NCBI GenBank assembly: GCA_944326445.1
Contig: CALVDZ010000004.1
Location: forward strand, 124,001-188,000
Direction: 5' to 3'
Length of the DNA: 64,000 nt
Origin: an uncultured Helicobacter sp.
GTDB lineage: Bacteria; Campylobacterota; Campylobacteria; Campylobacterales; Helicobacteraceae
This document shows, piece by piece, positions 30,486 through 38,783 of this stretch (the stretch's first letter is position 1; every line of letters starts with the position of its first letter). A model generated the notes under the pieces. It ran no database searches. It was given only the letters and a program-made list of their open reading frames with translations, and had not been told where the DNA came from. Made by a program: the position numbers and the translations under genes.

Positions 30486-31571
30486 ATGCAATATCCTTTA
30501 GAATCTTACCCCTCATTTGAGCAAAATCTCCTGTGCTGGATGGGACGCTTTATCCGCTGGAAGATAAACACGCTCTCTAACCACCAAGTGCGCGATCAGG
30601 AGAGTATCCTCCACTGCCTCCAAGCCCTCAATATCACGCCAAAAAGCATACACGAGCTCCTAAGTCTGTGCAAAAAGGCGCGCAGTGCGGGGCTAGTGGG
30701 TATCAATCTCTTTAGCACGCCGCTGCGCAAGCTCTATGAGTATCTCTCTGCTCTGCATTTAGATTCACTCACACGCATTGATGAAGAGCTCATCATCGAT
30801 TTTTTGAGCGTCTATACCTCCAAGCTTAGCGACGCGAGCAAAAAAAATTATCGTATCGTGCTTATTGGGTTTTTTGGCTATATCGATAGGCACAATTCCT
30901 ACAACAAAGGCTCCTTTGTCTTTGGGATAAAGCTCGCTATCCGCCATCTCATAAGCCAAACTAGCGGGCAAAAGCTCCCCACATACCTCGATGAGAGCGA
31001 GCTCGAGCGGTTTTTAGAATCTATCGACACCACGCCGCTCCCCCCAAGCCGTATGGCGCGCGACAAACTCATCATCAAAGTCATCATCTACACCGGTATG
31101 CGCGTGAGCGAAGCCCTAAGTCTGCGCACCAAAGACTTAATCCCTCAAGAAAACCTTTGGATGTTCCAAGTGCGCGGCAAGGGCAACAAAATGCGCGTGG
31201 CGATGATAAAAAAAGAAAAGATAGATTCTCTTATGCGCATTTGGATGCAAGAGCGTAGTGAAATCGCCCTGCGCACGGACATAGAGGATAATCTCATCTT
31301 TTGCAACAACAAAGGCGGCAAGCTCACCCAAGCGCGTGTGTATCAAGTGCTAGGGGAGATTTTAAAATACGCAGGGATCAAAAAAGAAAAGATGGGCGCG
31401 CATATGCTCCGCCACACCTTTGCCACGATGCTTTATAGCAAAAAGCACGATTTGGTGCTCGTCCAAGAAGCCCTAGGGCACGCCAATCTCAACACAAGCA
31501 GAATCTACACGCATTTTGACAAGCAGCGGCTGCTTGAAGCGGCAAATGTGATGGATGAGTTTGAAAAGTAA
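30486..31571 (+). CDS. xerH: Tyrosine recombinase XerH
   Basis: A 361-residue single-subunit Xer recombinase of the Helicobacter/Campylobacter type. The N-terminal core-binding domain covers about 1-170. The catalytic domain has Arg in YTGMRVSEAL, Lys in RGKGNKMRVAM, HMLRHTFATML, LGHANLNTSRIYTHF with the final His and the nucleophilic Tyr. It resolves chromosome dimers at a dif site with FtsK. I did not find a convincing difH sequence nearby. The ribosome site is weak. Housekeeping rather than mobile: no phage or transposon genes adjoin it. Confidence 0.9.
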   Translation: MQYPLESYPSFEQNLLCWMGRFIRWKINTLSNHQVRDQESILHCLQALNITPKSIHELLSLCKKARSAGLVGINLFSTPLRKLYEYLSALHLDSLTRIDEELIIDFLSVYTSKLSDASKKNYRIVLIGFFGYIDRHNSYNKGSFVFGIKLAIRHLISQTSGQKLPTYLDESELERFLESIDTTPLPPSRMARDKLIIKVIIYTGMRVSEALSLRTKDLIPQENLWMFQVRGKGNKMRVAMIKKEKIDSLMRIWMQERSEIALRTDIEDNLIFCNNKGGKLTQARVYQVLGEILKYAGIKKEKMGAHMLRHTFATMLYSKKHDLVLVQEALGHANLNTSRIYTHFDKQRLLEAANVMDEFEK

Positions 31572-31615
31572 ATATGCTAAAATTTTGCTAAAGACTTTGA
31601 TAAAGTGAGGGAGTG

Positions 31616-32629
31616 ATGATAAAAATAGCGATAAATGGGCTTGGGCGGCTTGGTAGGAGTATCTTTCGCGCGTGTGCTTTGCGCGATGATATGGAGGTGC
31701 TCCTAGCGCACGATATTGCCGATGGCGCGATGATAGCGCATTTGCTCACATACGATAGCGTGCATACTAGCCCCCTAAGCGATGTGTCCTACACGCCACA
31801 CACTCCCACACAGGGCGTTTTGTCCTTTACTCACGATGGACGCTCCCACTCCACCACGCTTTTTACTAACCTAGCACGAGAGGAGCTAGATTTTAGCAGC
31901 GCGGATGTCGTGATAGAATCTAGTGGCAAATTCCTAAATAGCGCGAGTATGGAGACGCATTTAGCCAAAGGCGTGCAAAAAATCATCATATCCGCCCCCG
32001 CTATCGATGATACGCCCACCTTCGTGCTAGGGGTCAATCACACGCAATACAATGGCGAGCCCATCATCTCTAACGCCTCCTGCACGAGCAACGCCCTCGC
32101 GCCCATTGCTAAGGTGGTAGATTCTCTCTTTGGGATAGAATCTGGAGTGCTAAGCACCATCCATAGCTACACTTACGATCAAAACCTCCTTGACAACGCA
32201 CACAGGAGCGATAAACGACGCGCACGCGCCGCAGCACAAAACATAATCCCCACGAGCACGGGTGCGGCAAAAGCCCTCTACAAAGTCCTCCCACAACTCA
32301 AAGGCAGGCTACACGGGCATAGCGTGCGCGTGCCTGTGGCTGATGTCTCGATGGTTGATTTGAGCCTCAAACTCCGCCGCGACGCAAATGCAGATTCTAT
32401 AAAGCAAGCCCTAGAGGACGCCTCACGCGCCGAGCTATCGGGCATTTTGGCAATCGATAAGAGCTTTAGAGTGAGCAGTGATTTTATCGGCGATACGCAT
32501 AGTGCCATCGTGGCGAGCGATCTCACCTTTGTGCTTGAAGGTGGTATGGCTAAGGTAATGGCGTGGTATGACAATGAATGTGGCTATGCAAACAGAATCC
32601 TAGATATGGCGCGCTATATCACGCGCTAG
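31616..32629 (+). CDS. gap: Glyceraldehyde-3-phosphate dehydrogenase
   Basis: A 337-residue GAPDH: INGLGRLGRSIFRACA for NAD(P) binding, SNASCTSNALAP with the catalytic cysteine near residue 154, STGAAKALYKVLPQLKGRLH, and the C-terminal WYDNECGYANRI. It interconverts glyceraldehyde-3-phosphate and 1,3-bisphosphoglycerate. I chose ATG 31616 with GAGGGAG upstream; a GTG lies one codon before. All catalytic residues are present and length is normal. The recG gene begins 25 bases after its stop. Confidence 0.95.
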   Translation: MIKIAINGLGRLGRSIFRACALRDDMEVLLAHDIADGAMIAHLLTYDSVHTSPLSDVSYTPHTPTQGVLSFTHDGRSHSTTLFTNLAREELDFSSADVVIESSGKFLNSASMETHLAKGVQKIIISAPAIDDTPTFVLGVNHTQYNGEPIISNASCTSNALAPIAKVVDSLFGIESGVLSTIHSYTYDQNLLDNAHRSDKRRARAAAQNIIPTSTGAAKALYKVLPQLKGRLHGHSVRVPVADVSMVDLSLKLRRDANADSIKQALEDASRAELSGILAIDKSFRVSSDFIGDTHSAIVASDLTFVLEGGMAKVMAWYDNECGYANRILDMARYITR

Positions 32630-32653
32630 GCGGGGATTATATGGGGATTTGAC

Positions 32654-34819
32654 TTGGATATTTTGCAACGCTCAAAACTCGAGCACATTATAGAGATTAT
32701 AGAATCTACATCGCCTCACGCGCTAGAGAATGCCATCAGCCCTAAAAAAGATTTAGGGATACACACGCTTTTTGACCTCCTGCTAAATCCCCCCAAAAGC
32801 TATCAAAATAAAACCCTCCTCCCCGCGCTCACACACGGCGCGGTGGGTGCGCTGCGCGTGGAGATAACACAGAGCACTAAGGCAGGCTTTGGCAAAAAGA
32901 GCTATCTTAGGATTTACGCGCACGCCCTAGACTTTGGGCAAGAAATCTCTATGACGCTTTTTCACCCAAAGCCCTTTATGTATAAGAGCTTTGGCGAGGG
33001 GGCGCAATGCGTGGTGTATGGCAAACTCGAGCAAAAGGGCGCGTTTTGGCACATAACCCAACCAAAAGCCATAAGCGACTTTGGCGCGATCACGATGGAT
33101 TTTAAAACCACGCCCGCTAAAAATAAACTCCTAAACGCCCTAAGCGCGCTCATCACGCACGATACGCTCCAAGCGTGCGGTATCATCGAGCCTTATGCAA
33201 GCGCGCTGTATGAGGTATTCCACCCTACAGGGGAGTTTGTGAGTGCGTTTTTAGCCCATAGTGGCTATTTTGGGGTGTATCTGCAAGCCTTAAAATTCAC
33301 TGAAATCCTGCACCATATCCTGCGGCTGCGCACCAAAAACCTGCATTTTAGAGCCAATTTTGTGTGCAATGGCGACTACAAAGCCTTTGTGGATTCTCTG
33401 CCCTTTACCCTCACGCAGGGACAGAGCGAGGCTATAGAATCTATCGCCACAGATCTTAACTCTAGCACGGCAGCGCGGCGGCTGATAATGGGCGATGTGG
33501 GCTGTGGCAAGACTATCGTGATTTTGAGTGCGGTGATGATGGCATACCCGCACAAGTCTATCCTAATGGCTCCTACAAGTATCCTAGCCAAGCAGCTCTA
33601 TGAGGAGGCGCGGCGGTTTCTCCCACCTTTTGTGCGTCTAAAGCTCATCAGCGCACAGAGCAAAGATTCTATCAGCCCCAAAAGAGGCGCACAGGAGAGA
33701 GATACACAGGAGGCGACGCAGGGGATAAGCGCGCCACGATGGATAGAATCCACACTTTTCACACAAGAGGAGTTGGGGGATTGTGATGAAAATACAGAAT
33801 CTCAAATTGCTAGCGGCGTTATAGAATCTAAGCAATCCCTAGATTCTATAAAGGGCAGTGTATGTGCGCGCAGCGGAGCGAGCAGAGATTCACTCTCTGC
33901 GAGCGATAGCAATTTGTCAAAGACAAATTGTGATGAAAATATAGAATCTAGCGACGCGGATTTTATCATCGGCACACAGGCGATTTTGTATCGCGATTTT
34001 GATTATACTCAGTTCGCACTTGTGATGAGCGATGAGCAGCACCGCTTTGGCACCAACCAACGCCACAAACTCGAAAAAATGTTCTCCAGTGCCACAGACA
34101 CCAAGCCCCACGCCCTGCAGTTCTCCGCCACGCCTATCCCGCGCACCTTTGCGATGATGAATGCCCACTATATCAAGCACAGCATTATCAAAGACTTGCC
34201 CTTTAAAAAAGACATACAAACCCGCATTGTGGGTAAGTCAGACTTTGCCACGCTCCTAGCGCATTTGCGCACGGAGTTTGAGAGAGGACATCAGGCGATC
34301 ATCATCTATCCGCTCGTGGAGGAAAGTGAGCATATCGACTACCTCTCGCTTTCACAGGGGCAGGAGTTTTGGTTTAGGCATTTTGAGGGCGTGTATGTCA
34401 CCTCGGGCAAGGATAAGCAAAAGCAAGAAGTGCTCGCAGAATTTGCTAGCAAGGGAAATTTATTGCTCGCTACCACCGTGGTGGAGGTGGGGATCTCGCT
34501 TCCTAGGCTTAGCACGATTGTGATTGTCGCGCCCGAGCGTTTGGGGCTAGCGACACTGCACCAACTCCGCGGCAGAGTGAGTCGCAATGGGCTAAAGGGC
34601 TATTGCTTCCTCTACACCACTGCCAAGGACACCACGCGCTTAGAATCTTTTGCTAAGACACTTAGCGGATTTGAAATCGCCGAGCTCGATCTCAAAAACC
34701 GCAGTAGCGGGGATCTGCTCAGTGGGATAAAACAAAGTGGGAATGAGTTTAGATTTTTTGATCCTAGTAGCGATGAGGCACTCATAAGGGAAGTCAATGC
34801 GCGCCTCTTAGGGGATTAG
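32654..34819 (+). CDS. recG: RecG DNA helicase with an in-frame repeat insertion
   Basis: A 721-residue superfamily-2 helicase that remodels stalled forks and Holliday junctions. The Walker A GDVGCGKTIV is near residue 279 and the DEQH box SDEQHRFG near 457, followed by QFSATPIPRTFAMM, TTVVEVGISLPRLS and QLRGRVSRNGLKGYCF. Helicobacter RecG is about 620 residues; the excess of about 90-100 lies between the Walker A and DEQH boxes (residues about 340-435). That stretch has no helicase likeness and contains the three-hairpin repeat at 33819-33930, encoding VIESKQSLDSIKGSVCARSG. The flanking core is intact, so the enzyme is probably functional with a surface loop. The start seems to be TTG at 32654; no ATG fits better. 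Confidence 0.9.
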   Translation: MDILQRSKLEHIIEIIESTSPHALENAISPKKDLGIHTLFDLLLNPPKSYQNKTLLPALTHGAVGALRVEITQSTKAGFGKKSYLRIYAHALDFGQEISMTLFHPKPFMYKSFGEGAQCVVYGKLEQKGAFWHITQPKAISDFGAITMDFKTTPAKNKLLNALSALITHDTLQACGIIEPYASALYEVFHPTGEFVSAFLAHSGYFGVYLQALKFTEILHHILRLRTKNLHFRANFVCNGDYKAFVDSLPFTLTQGQSEAIESIATDLNSSTAARRLIMGDVGCGKTIVILSAVMMAYPHKSILMAPTSILAKQLYEEARRFLPPFVRLKLISAQSKDSISPKRGAQERDTQEATQGISAPRWIESTLFTQEELGDCDENTESQIASGVIESKQSLDSIKGSVCARSGASRDSLSASDSNLSKTNCDENIESSDADFIIGTQAILYRDFDYTQFALVMSDEQHRFGTNQRHKLEKMFSSATDTKPHALQFSATPIPRTFAMMNAHYIKHSIIKDLPFKKDIQTRIVGKSDFATLLAHLRTEFERGHQAIIIYPLVEESEHIDYLSLSQGQEFWFRHFEGVYVTSGKDKQKQEVLAEFASKGNLLLATTVVEVGISLPRLSTIVIVAPERLGLATLHQLRGRVSRNGLKGYCFLYTTAKDTTRLESFAKTLSGFEIAELDLKNRSSGDLLSGIKQSGNEFRFFDPSSDEALIREVNARLLGD
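33819..33930 (+). repeat. Three-hairpin coding repeat, copy C, inside recG
   Basis: Stem 1: TTATAGAATCTA / TAGATTCTATAA (33819-33830, 33840-33851). Stem 2: GCAGAGA / TCTCTGC (33882-33888, 33894-33900; loop TTCAC). Stem 3: CAATTTGTC / GACAAATTG (33910-33918, 33922-33930; loop AAA). Stem 2 differs from the copy in the aminotransferase gene by paired changes on both sides. Confidence 0.9.
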
Positions 34820-35547
34820 CTAAGATAATCTGTGCTTTTCAAAGCTTCCCTTGGGCGCACAAAAGTGCGCGTGATACTAAAAAATCCGATACAAAAAAAC
34901 ACAACACTTGCCAAAGTCACCACACAGAGCAAGCCCCAAACAATCAGCAAACTAAGGTAATTTTTAAAAAACGCAATCAGCCCATACTCCAAGCCACCAA
35001 AGATCATACCGCTCACCACAAGCGGATTGTGGTTTAAAAAATCCACAAACATAAAGCCAGATATCGCCCCGACAAGCACATTGCCCACCAGCGCGACTAC
35101 ATAGAGCTTAAAGCTCGCCATAAATGCTTTTAATCCACTCAAAAACGCCAACTCGACACTAGCTTTATAAAACCAATACACCTGCAACGCCATCACAGCA
35201 ATGCCCCCGAGGAGAACAATGGCGCACGCCACATACACCGAGGTGCTTGGCATCATTACATCATTCATAACCACAACCGCAAGAATCTGCAGGACAATAA
35301 AGTAGCCAAGATTTAGCAAGAGCGCATACACATAGTAGCGGAACACAAAGGTATTGGCAAGCTTGCTAAAGCGATACAGCCCCACAACGCCCACGATCCA
35401 AAACGCGATGATACTAAAAAGTGCGATGAGATTGACAAGCGGGATAAAGAGGCAAAAAAGCGAGATGATACATCCGAGAATGCCCCGGCATATGAGCTTT
35501 TTGCTATTTGCTAATGCCGGGCTATCTGCAAGTGTGAGTGTCTGCAT
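34816..35547 (-). CDS. Integral membrane protein of unknown function
   Basis: A 243-residue protein with about six hydrophobic segments (for example CIISLFCLFIPLVNLIALFS and YYVYALLLNLGYFIVLQILA) and a short charged tail. No motif points to a substrate or enzyme. Its 3' end overlaps the recG stop by four bases in convergent orientation. It lies downstream of the small Lys-rich exported protein on the same strand. Confidence 0.6.
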   Translation of the reverse strand: MQTLTLADSPALANSKKLICRGILGCIISLFCLFIPLVNLIALFSIIAFWIVGVVGLYRFSKLANTFVFRYYVYALLLNLGYFIVLQILAVVVMNDVMMPSTSVYVACAIVLLGGIAVMALQVYWFYKASVELAFLSGLKAFMASFKLYVVALVGNVLVGAISGFMFVDFLNHNPLVVSGMIFGGLEYGLIAFFKNYLSLLIVWGLLCVVTLASVVFFCIGFFSITRTFVRPREALKSTDYLS

Positions 35548-35588
35548 ATGCAGCTCCTAGTGCATACAGAATCTATGCACAACTAGGG

Positions 35589-35804
35589 CTATTTTTGTGC
35601 TTTTTTGGCGTTTTTATACTCTTTTTTTACCTCTTTCTTTGCTTCTTTATGCTCGCGCTTTAGCTCTTTTTTATTCTTTGTGCTTTCTGCGCTCTGTTGT
35701 TGTGCCTGCTGTGGTTGTGTATTTTCATCCTCTGCATACACGCCACCGCCAAGCAATCCCGCCAACGCCACGACAAACACGACTTTTTTAAACAAACCTT
35801 TCAT
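35589..35804 (-). CDS. Small exported Lys/Glu-rich protein
   Basis: A 71-residue protein: signal peptide MKGLFKKVVFVVALAGLLGG ending VYA, then a Gln-rich patch and a highly charged helical tail (KKELKREHKEAKKEVKKEYK). The tail may form a coiled coil or bind nucleic acid or membrane. I chose ATG 35804 for its AAAAGGAGACATT ribosome site. A TACAAT at 35862-35867 on the minus strand may be its promoter. No family is recognised. Confidence 0.65.
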   Translation of the reverse strand: MKGLFKKVVFVVALAGLLGGGVYAEDENTQPQQAQQQSAESTKNKKELKREHKEAKKEVKKEYKNAKKAQK

Positions 35805-35861
35805 AATGTCTCCTTTTTGTGCATTTTGCACGCTTATTTTCTGCCTTAAGACAGATGGGGA

Positions 35862-35867
35862 ATTGTA
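35862..35867 (-). promoter_or_regulatory. Candidate -10 box (TACAAT) of the small exported protein
   Basis: TACAAT on the minus strand, 58 bases before the ATG. A CTGTCTTAAGGCAG stem lies between it and the gene. Confidence 0.4.
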
Positions 35868-35940
35868 GCTTTTGTGTCCAATCATTTTGCTTAAAAATCT
35901 ACTCTAATGCGCTTAGATTCTAAATCCTTGTTGGAATCGG

Positions 35941-36579
35941 CTACAGCAGCGATCTATACGCCTCGCAGCCCTCTTGGTAGGACAAATCACAAGCCTGCCC
36001 AAAAAAGCTTTTCGCACTCTGCTTATTCTTAGACACGCCCTTGCCTTTGAGATACATTCTCCCGATATTCATACACGCCACCGCACTCCCGCCGATACAC
36101 GCCTTTTCATACAGTAGCGCGGCATAGGCTGCGTCTTTGGTTACTAAAATGCCCTTTTCTGTCATACGCGCGAGGTTGTTGCACGCATCGGGCTCGCCAC
36201 GCGAGCAAGCCGCCTGATAGAATCTAAACGCCACTTGGTAGCTCTGCCGCGTGCCTAGCCCCTCCTCATAGAGCGCGCCTAGGTTGTTGCAGGCTTTGAG
36301 CACGCCAGATTCACACGCCATCTTGTAGAATTGCGCAGCTTTAGAATACCACTGCACACCGCCCTCGCCCTTGGCATAAAGCGTGCCAAGCTTGTAGCAG
36401 TCTAGGCTATTGCCGCTGCCACAGGAGCTTCTTAGGATTTTGATATTTTGGAGTAATTGCGGGGATTCGTGGGCGATTGAGCTATCATCAGCGAGTTGGG
36501 AGGTTTTTTGCAATTCCTTATGGCCACACCCACTCCCCATAATCACACAGGCAAGCACCAAATACGCGATACTTCTCAT
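35941..36579 (-). CDS. Sel1-repeat lipoprotein, Hcp family
   Basis: A 212-residue protein with a signal peptide and likely lipobox cysteine near residue 18 (IMGSGC), then about four Sel1-like repeats. Each has paired cysteines seven residues apart, as in CGSGNSLDCYKLGTLYAKG and CIGGSAVACMNIGRMYLKG. Hcp proteins of H. pylori bind penicillin weakly and are secreted immune stimulants; whether this one acts that way is unknown. It follows its paralogue by 9 bases. Confidence 0.8.
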   Translation of the reverse strand: MRSIAYLVLACVIMGSGCGHKELQKTSQLADDSSIAHESPQLLQNIKILRSSCGSGNSLDCYKLGTLYAKGEGGVQWYSKAAQFYKMACESGVLKACNNLGALYEEGLGTRQSYQVAFRFYQAACSRGEPDACNNLARMTEKGILVTKDAAYAALLYEKACIGGSAVACMNIGRMYLKGKGVSKNKQSAKSFFGQACDLSYQEGCEAYRSLL

Positions 36580-36588
36580 CACTAGCCC

Positions 36589-37218
36589 CTACTTGAGATT
36601 GAGCGTTTTGAACTGCTCGCAGCCCGCCTGCAGCCCAAAATCACAGCTTAGCCCATAATATTCCTTTGCCATCGCCCTGTCTTTTTTCACGCCATTGCCA
36701 TCGTATGCCAGCACAGCGAGATTGTAGCAGCCCTTGGCACTTTTGCCCATACACGCATCGGTGTAATAAAGCCCCGCTTGGACAAAATCGCGCTTTTCCA
36801 CACCATAGCCGTTTTCAAACATCACGCCTAGGTTGTTGCACGCATCGGCATTGCCCCCCTTGCAGGCTTTGTCATAGAGCTCTAAACTTCTCTGATAGTC
36901 CTGCCGCACGCCCTCTCCGCGATAAAACATCACGCCTAGATTATTACACGCAGCCATCACATTGGCATTACACGCGAGATCATAAAACGCCACGCTTTTG
37001 TGAAAATTTGGCGACACACTCTCGCCGCTGCTATAGAGAATCCCTAGCTGATAGCACGCGCCAAAATCGTTGTTTTTGCACAGATTCTCAAACATCTGCA
37101 AGGCTTTTTTGTGATTGCCATTGATGAGCTCTTGCATAGCCTCATCGGAGTTTTGCGCAGACGCACTCGCACACAGCGCGAGAGCAAGCCACACTAGCGT
37201 AGTCTTCAAAGTCTTCAT
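36589..37218 (-). CDS. Sel1-repeat Cys-rich exported protein, Hcp family
   Basis: A 209-residue protein with a cleavable signal peptide ending near ASASA, then five Sel1-like repeats with disulphide-spaced cysteines (CKNNDFGACYQLGILYSSG, CKGGNADACNNLGVMFENG). It is secreted or periplasmic and related to H. pylori HcpA-type proteins. It starts at ATG 37218 (AGGAGC upstream) and is the first of a two-gene unit with the lipoprotein copy. A tandem duplication is the simplest origin for the pair. Confidence 0.85.
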   Translation of the reverse strand: MKTLKTTLVWLALALCASASAQNSDEAMQELINGNHKKALQMFENLCKNNDFGACYQLGILYSSGESVSPNFHKSVAFYDLACNANVMAACNNLGVMFYRGEGVRQDYQRSLELYDKACKGGNADACNNLGVMFENGYGVEKRDFVQAGLYYTDACMGKSAKGCYNLAVLAYDGNGVKKDRAMAKEYYGLSCDFGLQAGCEQFKTLNLK

Positions 37219-37311
37219 CACTAGAGCTCCTAGGGGAAGTTTTGCGCATTATTGTAACCAAAAAGCGCGGGAGATAAGATTAAATCGTAATTTTTGTGCG
37301 GGTTTAAAGTG

Positions 37312-37317
37312 TATAAT
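37312..37317 (+). promoter_or_regulatory. -10 box (TATAAT) of cca
   Basis: TATAAT in the context AGTGTATAATGCGC, 58 bases before the cca ATG, in the divergent gap between hcp and cca. No -35 is evident. Confidence 0.65.
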
Positions 37318-37375
37318 GCGCCTTTTGAACGCTTTTTTAAGACGCATATAAAGATTTAAGCAAATTAGGAAAACA

Positions 37376-38641
37376 ATGCACAATACCCCACGGATTTATC
37401 CCCACCACATCGCTCTCCCACAGAATCTGCGTGGGATTCTCTCACGCTTAGAATCTCGTGGCTACCTCGCCTACATCATCGGAGGTTGCGTGCGCGATAG
37501 CCTGCTTGGCATAGCTCCTAAGGATTGGGACATCGCCACAGACGCGCGCCCTGAGGCAATCTGTGAAATTTTTGCCAACGATAATCGCGCCACACTCATA
37601 CGCACGGGCTCCAAATACGGCACCATAGGCGTGTGCGTGCATAAAGTCTGCTATGAGATCACCACCTTTCGCAATGATGGAATCTACCGCGATGCTCGCC
37701 GCCCAGAGCGCGTGGAATTTGTGAGCGATCTCGCCACAGACATCACGCGGCGGGATTTTAGTATCAATGCCCTCGCCTATCACCCCAAACAAGGCGTGCT
37801 AGACTATGTGGGTGGCGTGGAGGATTTGTATCAAGGGCGTATCGTGTGCGTGGGCGATGCGAGAAGGCGATTTAGCGAGGATGCGCTTAGAATCTTGCGC
37901 GCTACGCGCTTTAGGGCGACCTTGGGCTTTGGGCTAGATTCACGCGCTAGGGACGCGCTACTAGAGCTCACGCACCTCCTTAGCACGCTGCCTACTGAGC
38001 GCATACGCCTAGAGCTTGATAAAATCCTTATGGGCGCGTATGCAAGCATCGTGCTTAGGGAGTTTGCGCAGCTTTTTGCGCAGCTCTTTGCGCAGCTTGC
38101 CCATCAGCCACAAAAATCCCACGCGAGATTCACTCCTATGCTTTTGGAGTGCGCACAGCATATAGATAGGCTAGATTCACTGCTTGCGCGCTATGCGTGG
38201 CTTTTGGGCGGATTTGGCGAGGAGATGAGGGCTACATTGGTTCAGAATCTATGCTTTAGCAACGCGCACAAACGCCAGATTCTCTCCCTGCTAGCACTCC
38301 TCTCCCTCGCTCCTCCGCGCGATGATACACAGATTCTCACGCTCCTATCGCGCTTTGGCACGCAGTGCGTAGAGACAGCTCTAGGACTTTGGGCGCTACG
38401 ATATGGGGAATTAGAAGGATTGGCAGAGCGCGTGGAATATCTCGCACACAATGCGTGCTATGAGCTAAAGAGCCTGCAAATTAGTGGCGAGGAGATTAAG
38501 AAACTAGACAAAAACATCGAGGGCAAGCGCATTGGCGAGATTCTAAAAGAGCTCCTAGATGAAGTGATAGCCCAAAAACTCCCAAATATGAGAGAGCCTC
38601 TCATCAATCGGGCAAAAAATCTCCTCACACAAGCCCCATAA
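37376..38641 (+). CDS. cca: CCA tRNA nucleotidyltransferase / poly(A) polymerase family
   Basis: A 421-residue class II nucleotidyltransferase. GGCVRDSLLG and DWDIATDARPE hold the catalytic aspartates near residues 38-57, followed by ITTFRNDG and the template motif DITRRDFSINALAY. The helical C-terminal part is less conserved. It adds CCA ends to tRNA; poly(A) polymerases of the same family look alike, but in Helicobacter one enzyme normally does the CCA job. A short 12-bp tandem repeat (38063-38099) encodes FAQL three times and may vary in copy number. Confidence 0.85.
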   Translation: MHNTPRIYPHHIALPQNLRGILSRLESRGYLAYIIGGCVRDSLLGIAPKDWDIATDARPEAICEIFANDNRATLIRTGSKYGTIGVCVHKVCYEITTFRNDGIYRDARRPERVEFVSDLATDITRRDFSINALAYHPKQGVLDYVGGVEDLYQGRIVCVGDARRRFSEDALRILRATRFRATLGFGLDSRARDALLELTHLLSTLPTERIRLELDKILMGAYASIVLREFAQLFAQLFAQLAHQPQKSHARFTPMLLECAQHIDRLDSLLARYAWLLGGFGEEMRATLVQNLCFSNAHKRQILSLLALLSLAPPRDDTQILTLLSRFGTQCVETALGLWALRYGELEGLAERVEYLAHNACYELKSLQISGEEIKKLDKNIEGKRIGEILKELLDEVIAQKLPNMREPLINRAKNLLTQAP

Positions 38642-38685
38642 GCCCGCACAAGCGCATAAACCCAAAGTAGTGTTACAAAAAATCG

Positions 38686-38699
38686 TTTTTTTTTTTTTT
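38686..38699 (+). repeat. Poly-T tract (14 T) upstream of the chemoreceptor
   Basis: Fourteen Ts lie 85 bases before the ATG of the chemoreceptor and 45 bases after cca. In H. pylori, T tracts at this distance (sabA) change promoter strength as their length varies. It could alternatively be part of a weak terminator, since AAAAAA precedes it. Confidence 0.6.
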
Positions 38700-38749
38700 G
38701 TATCTGCCTTAAGGTAAATTCTTGACTTTTTAGAGATTCTTAATTTATA

Positions 38750-38762
38750 TTCCGATATTAAA
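38750..38762 (+). promoter_or_regulatory. Candidate sigma-28-like promoter of the chemoreceptor
   Basis: ATTCCGATATTAA resembles the CCGATA-type -10 of flagellar sigma-28. The upstream -35 is not clear. Chemoreceptors are often in the flagellar regulon, which makes it plausible. Confidence 0.3.
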
Positions 38763-38783
38763 ATCCCTAAAAAAGGAGCTTGT

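Noticed and set aside
30486..31571. The tyrosine recombinase as a sign of a mobile element
   Set aside because: The sequence matches the chromosomal XerH type, and no phage, transposon or attachment repeats adjoin it.
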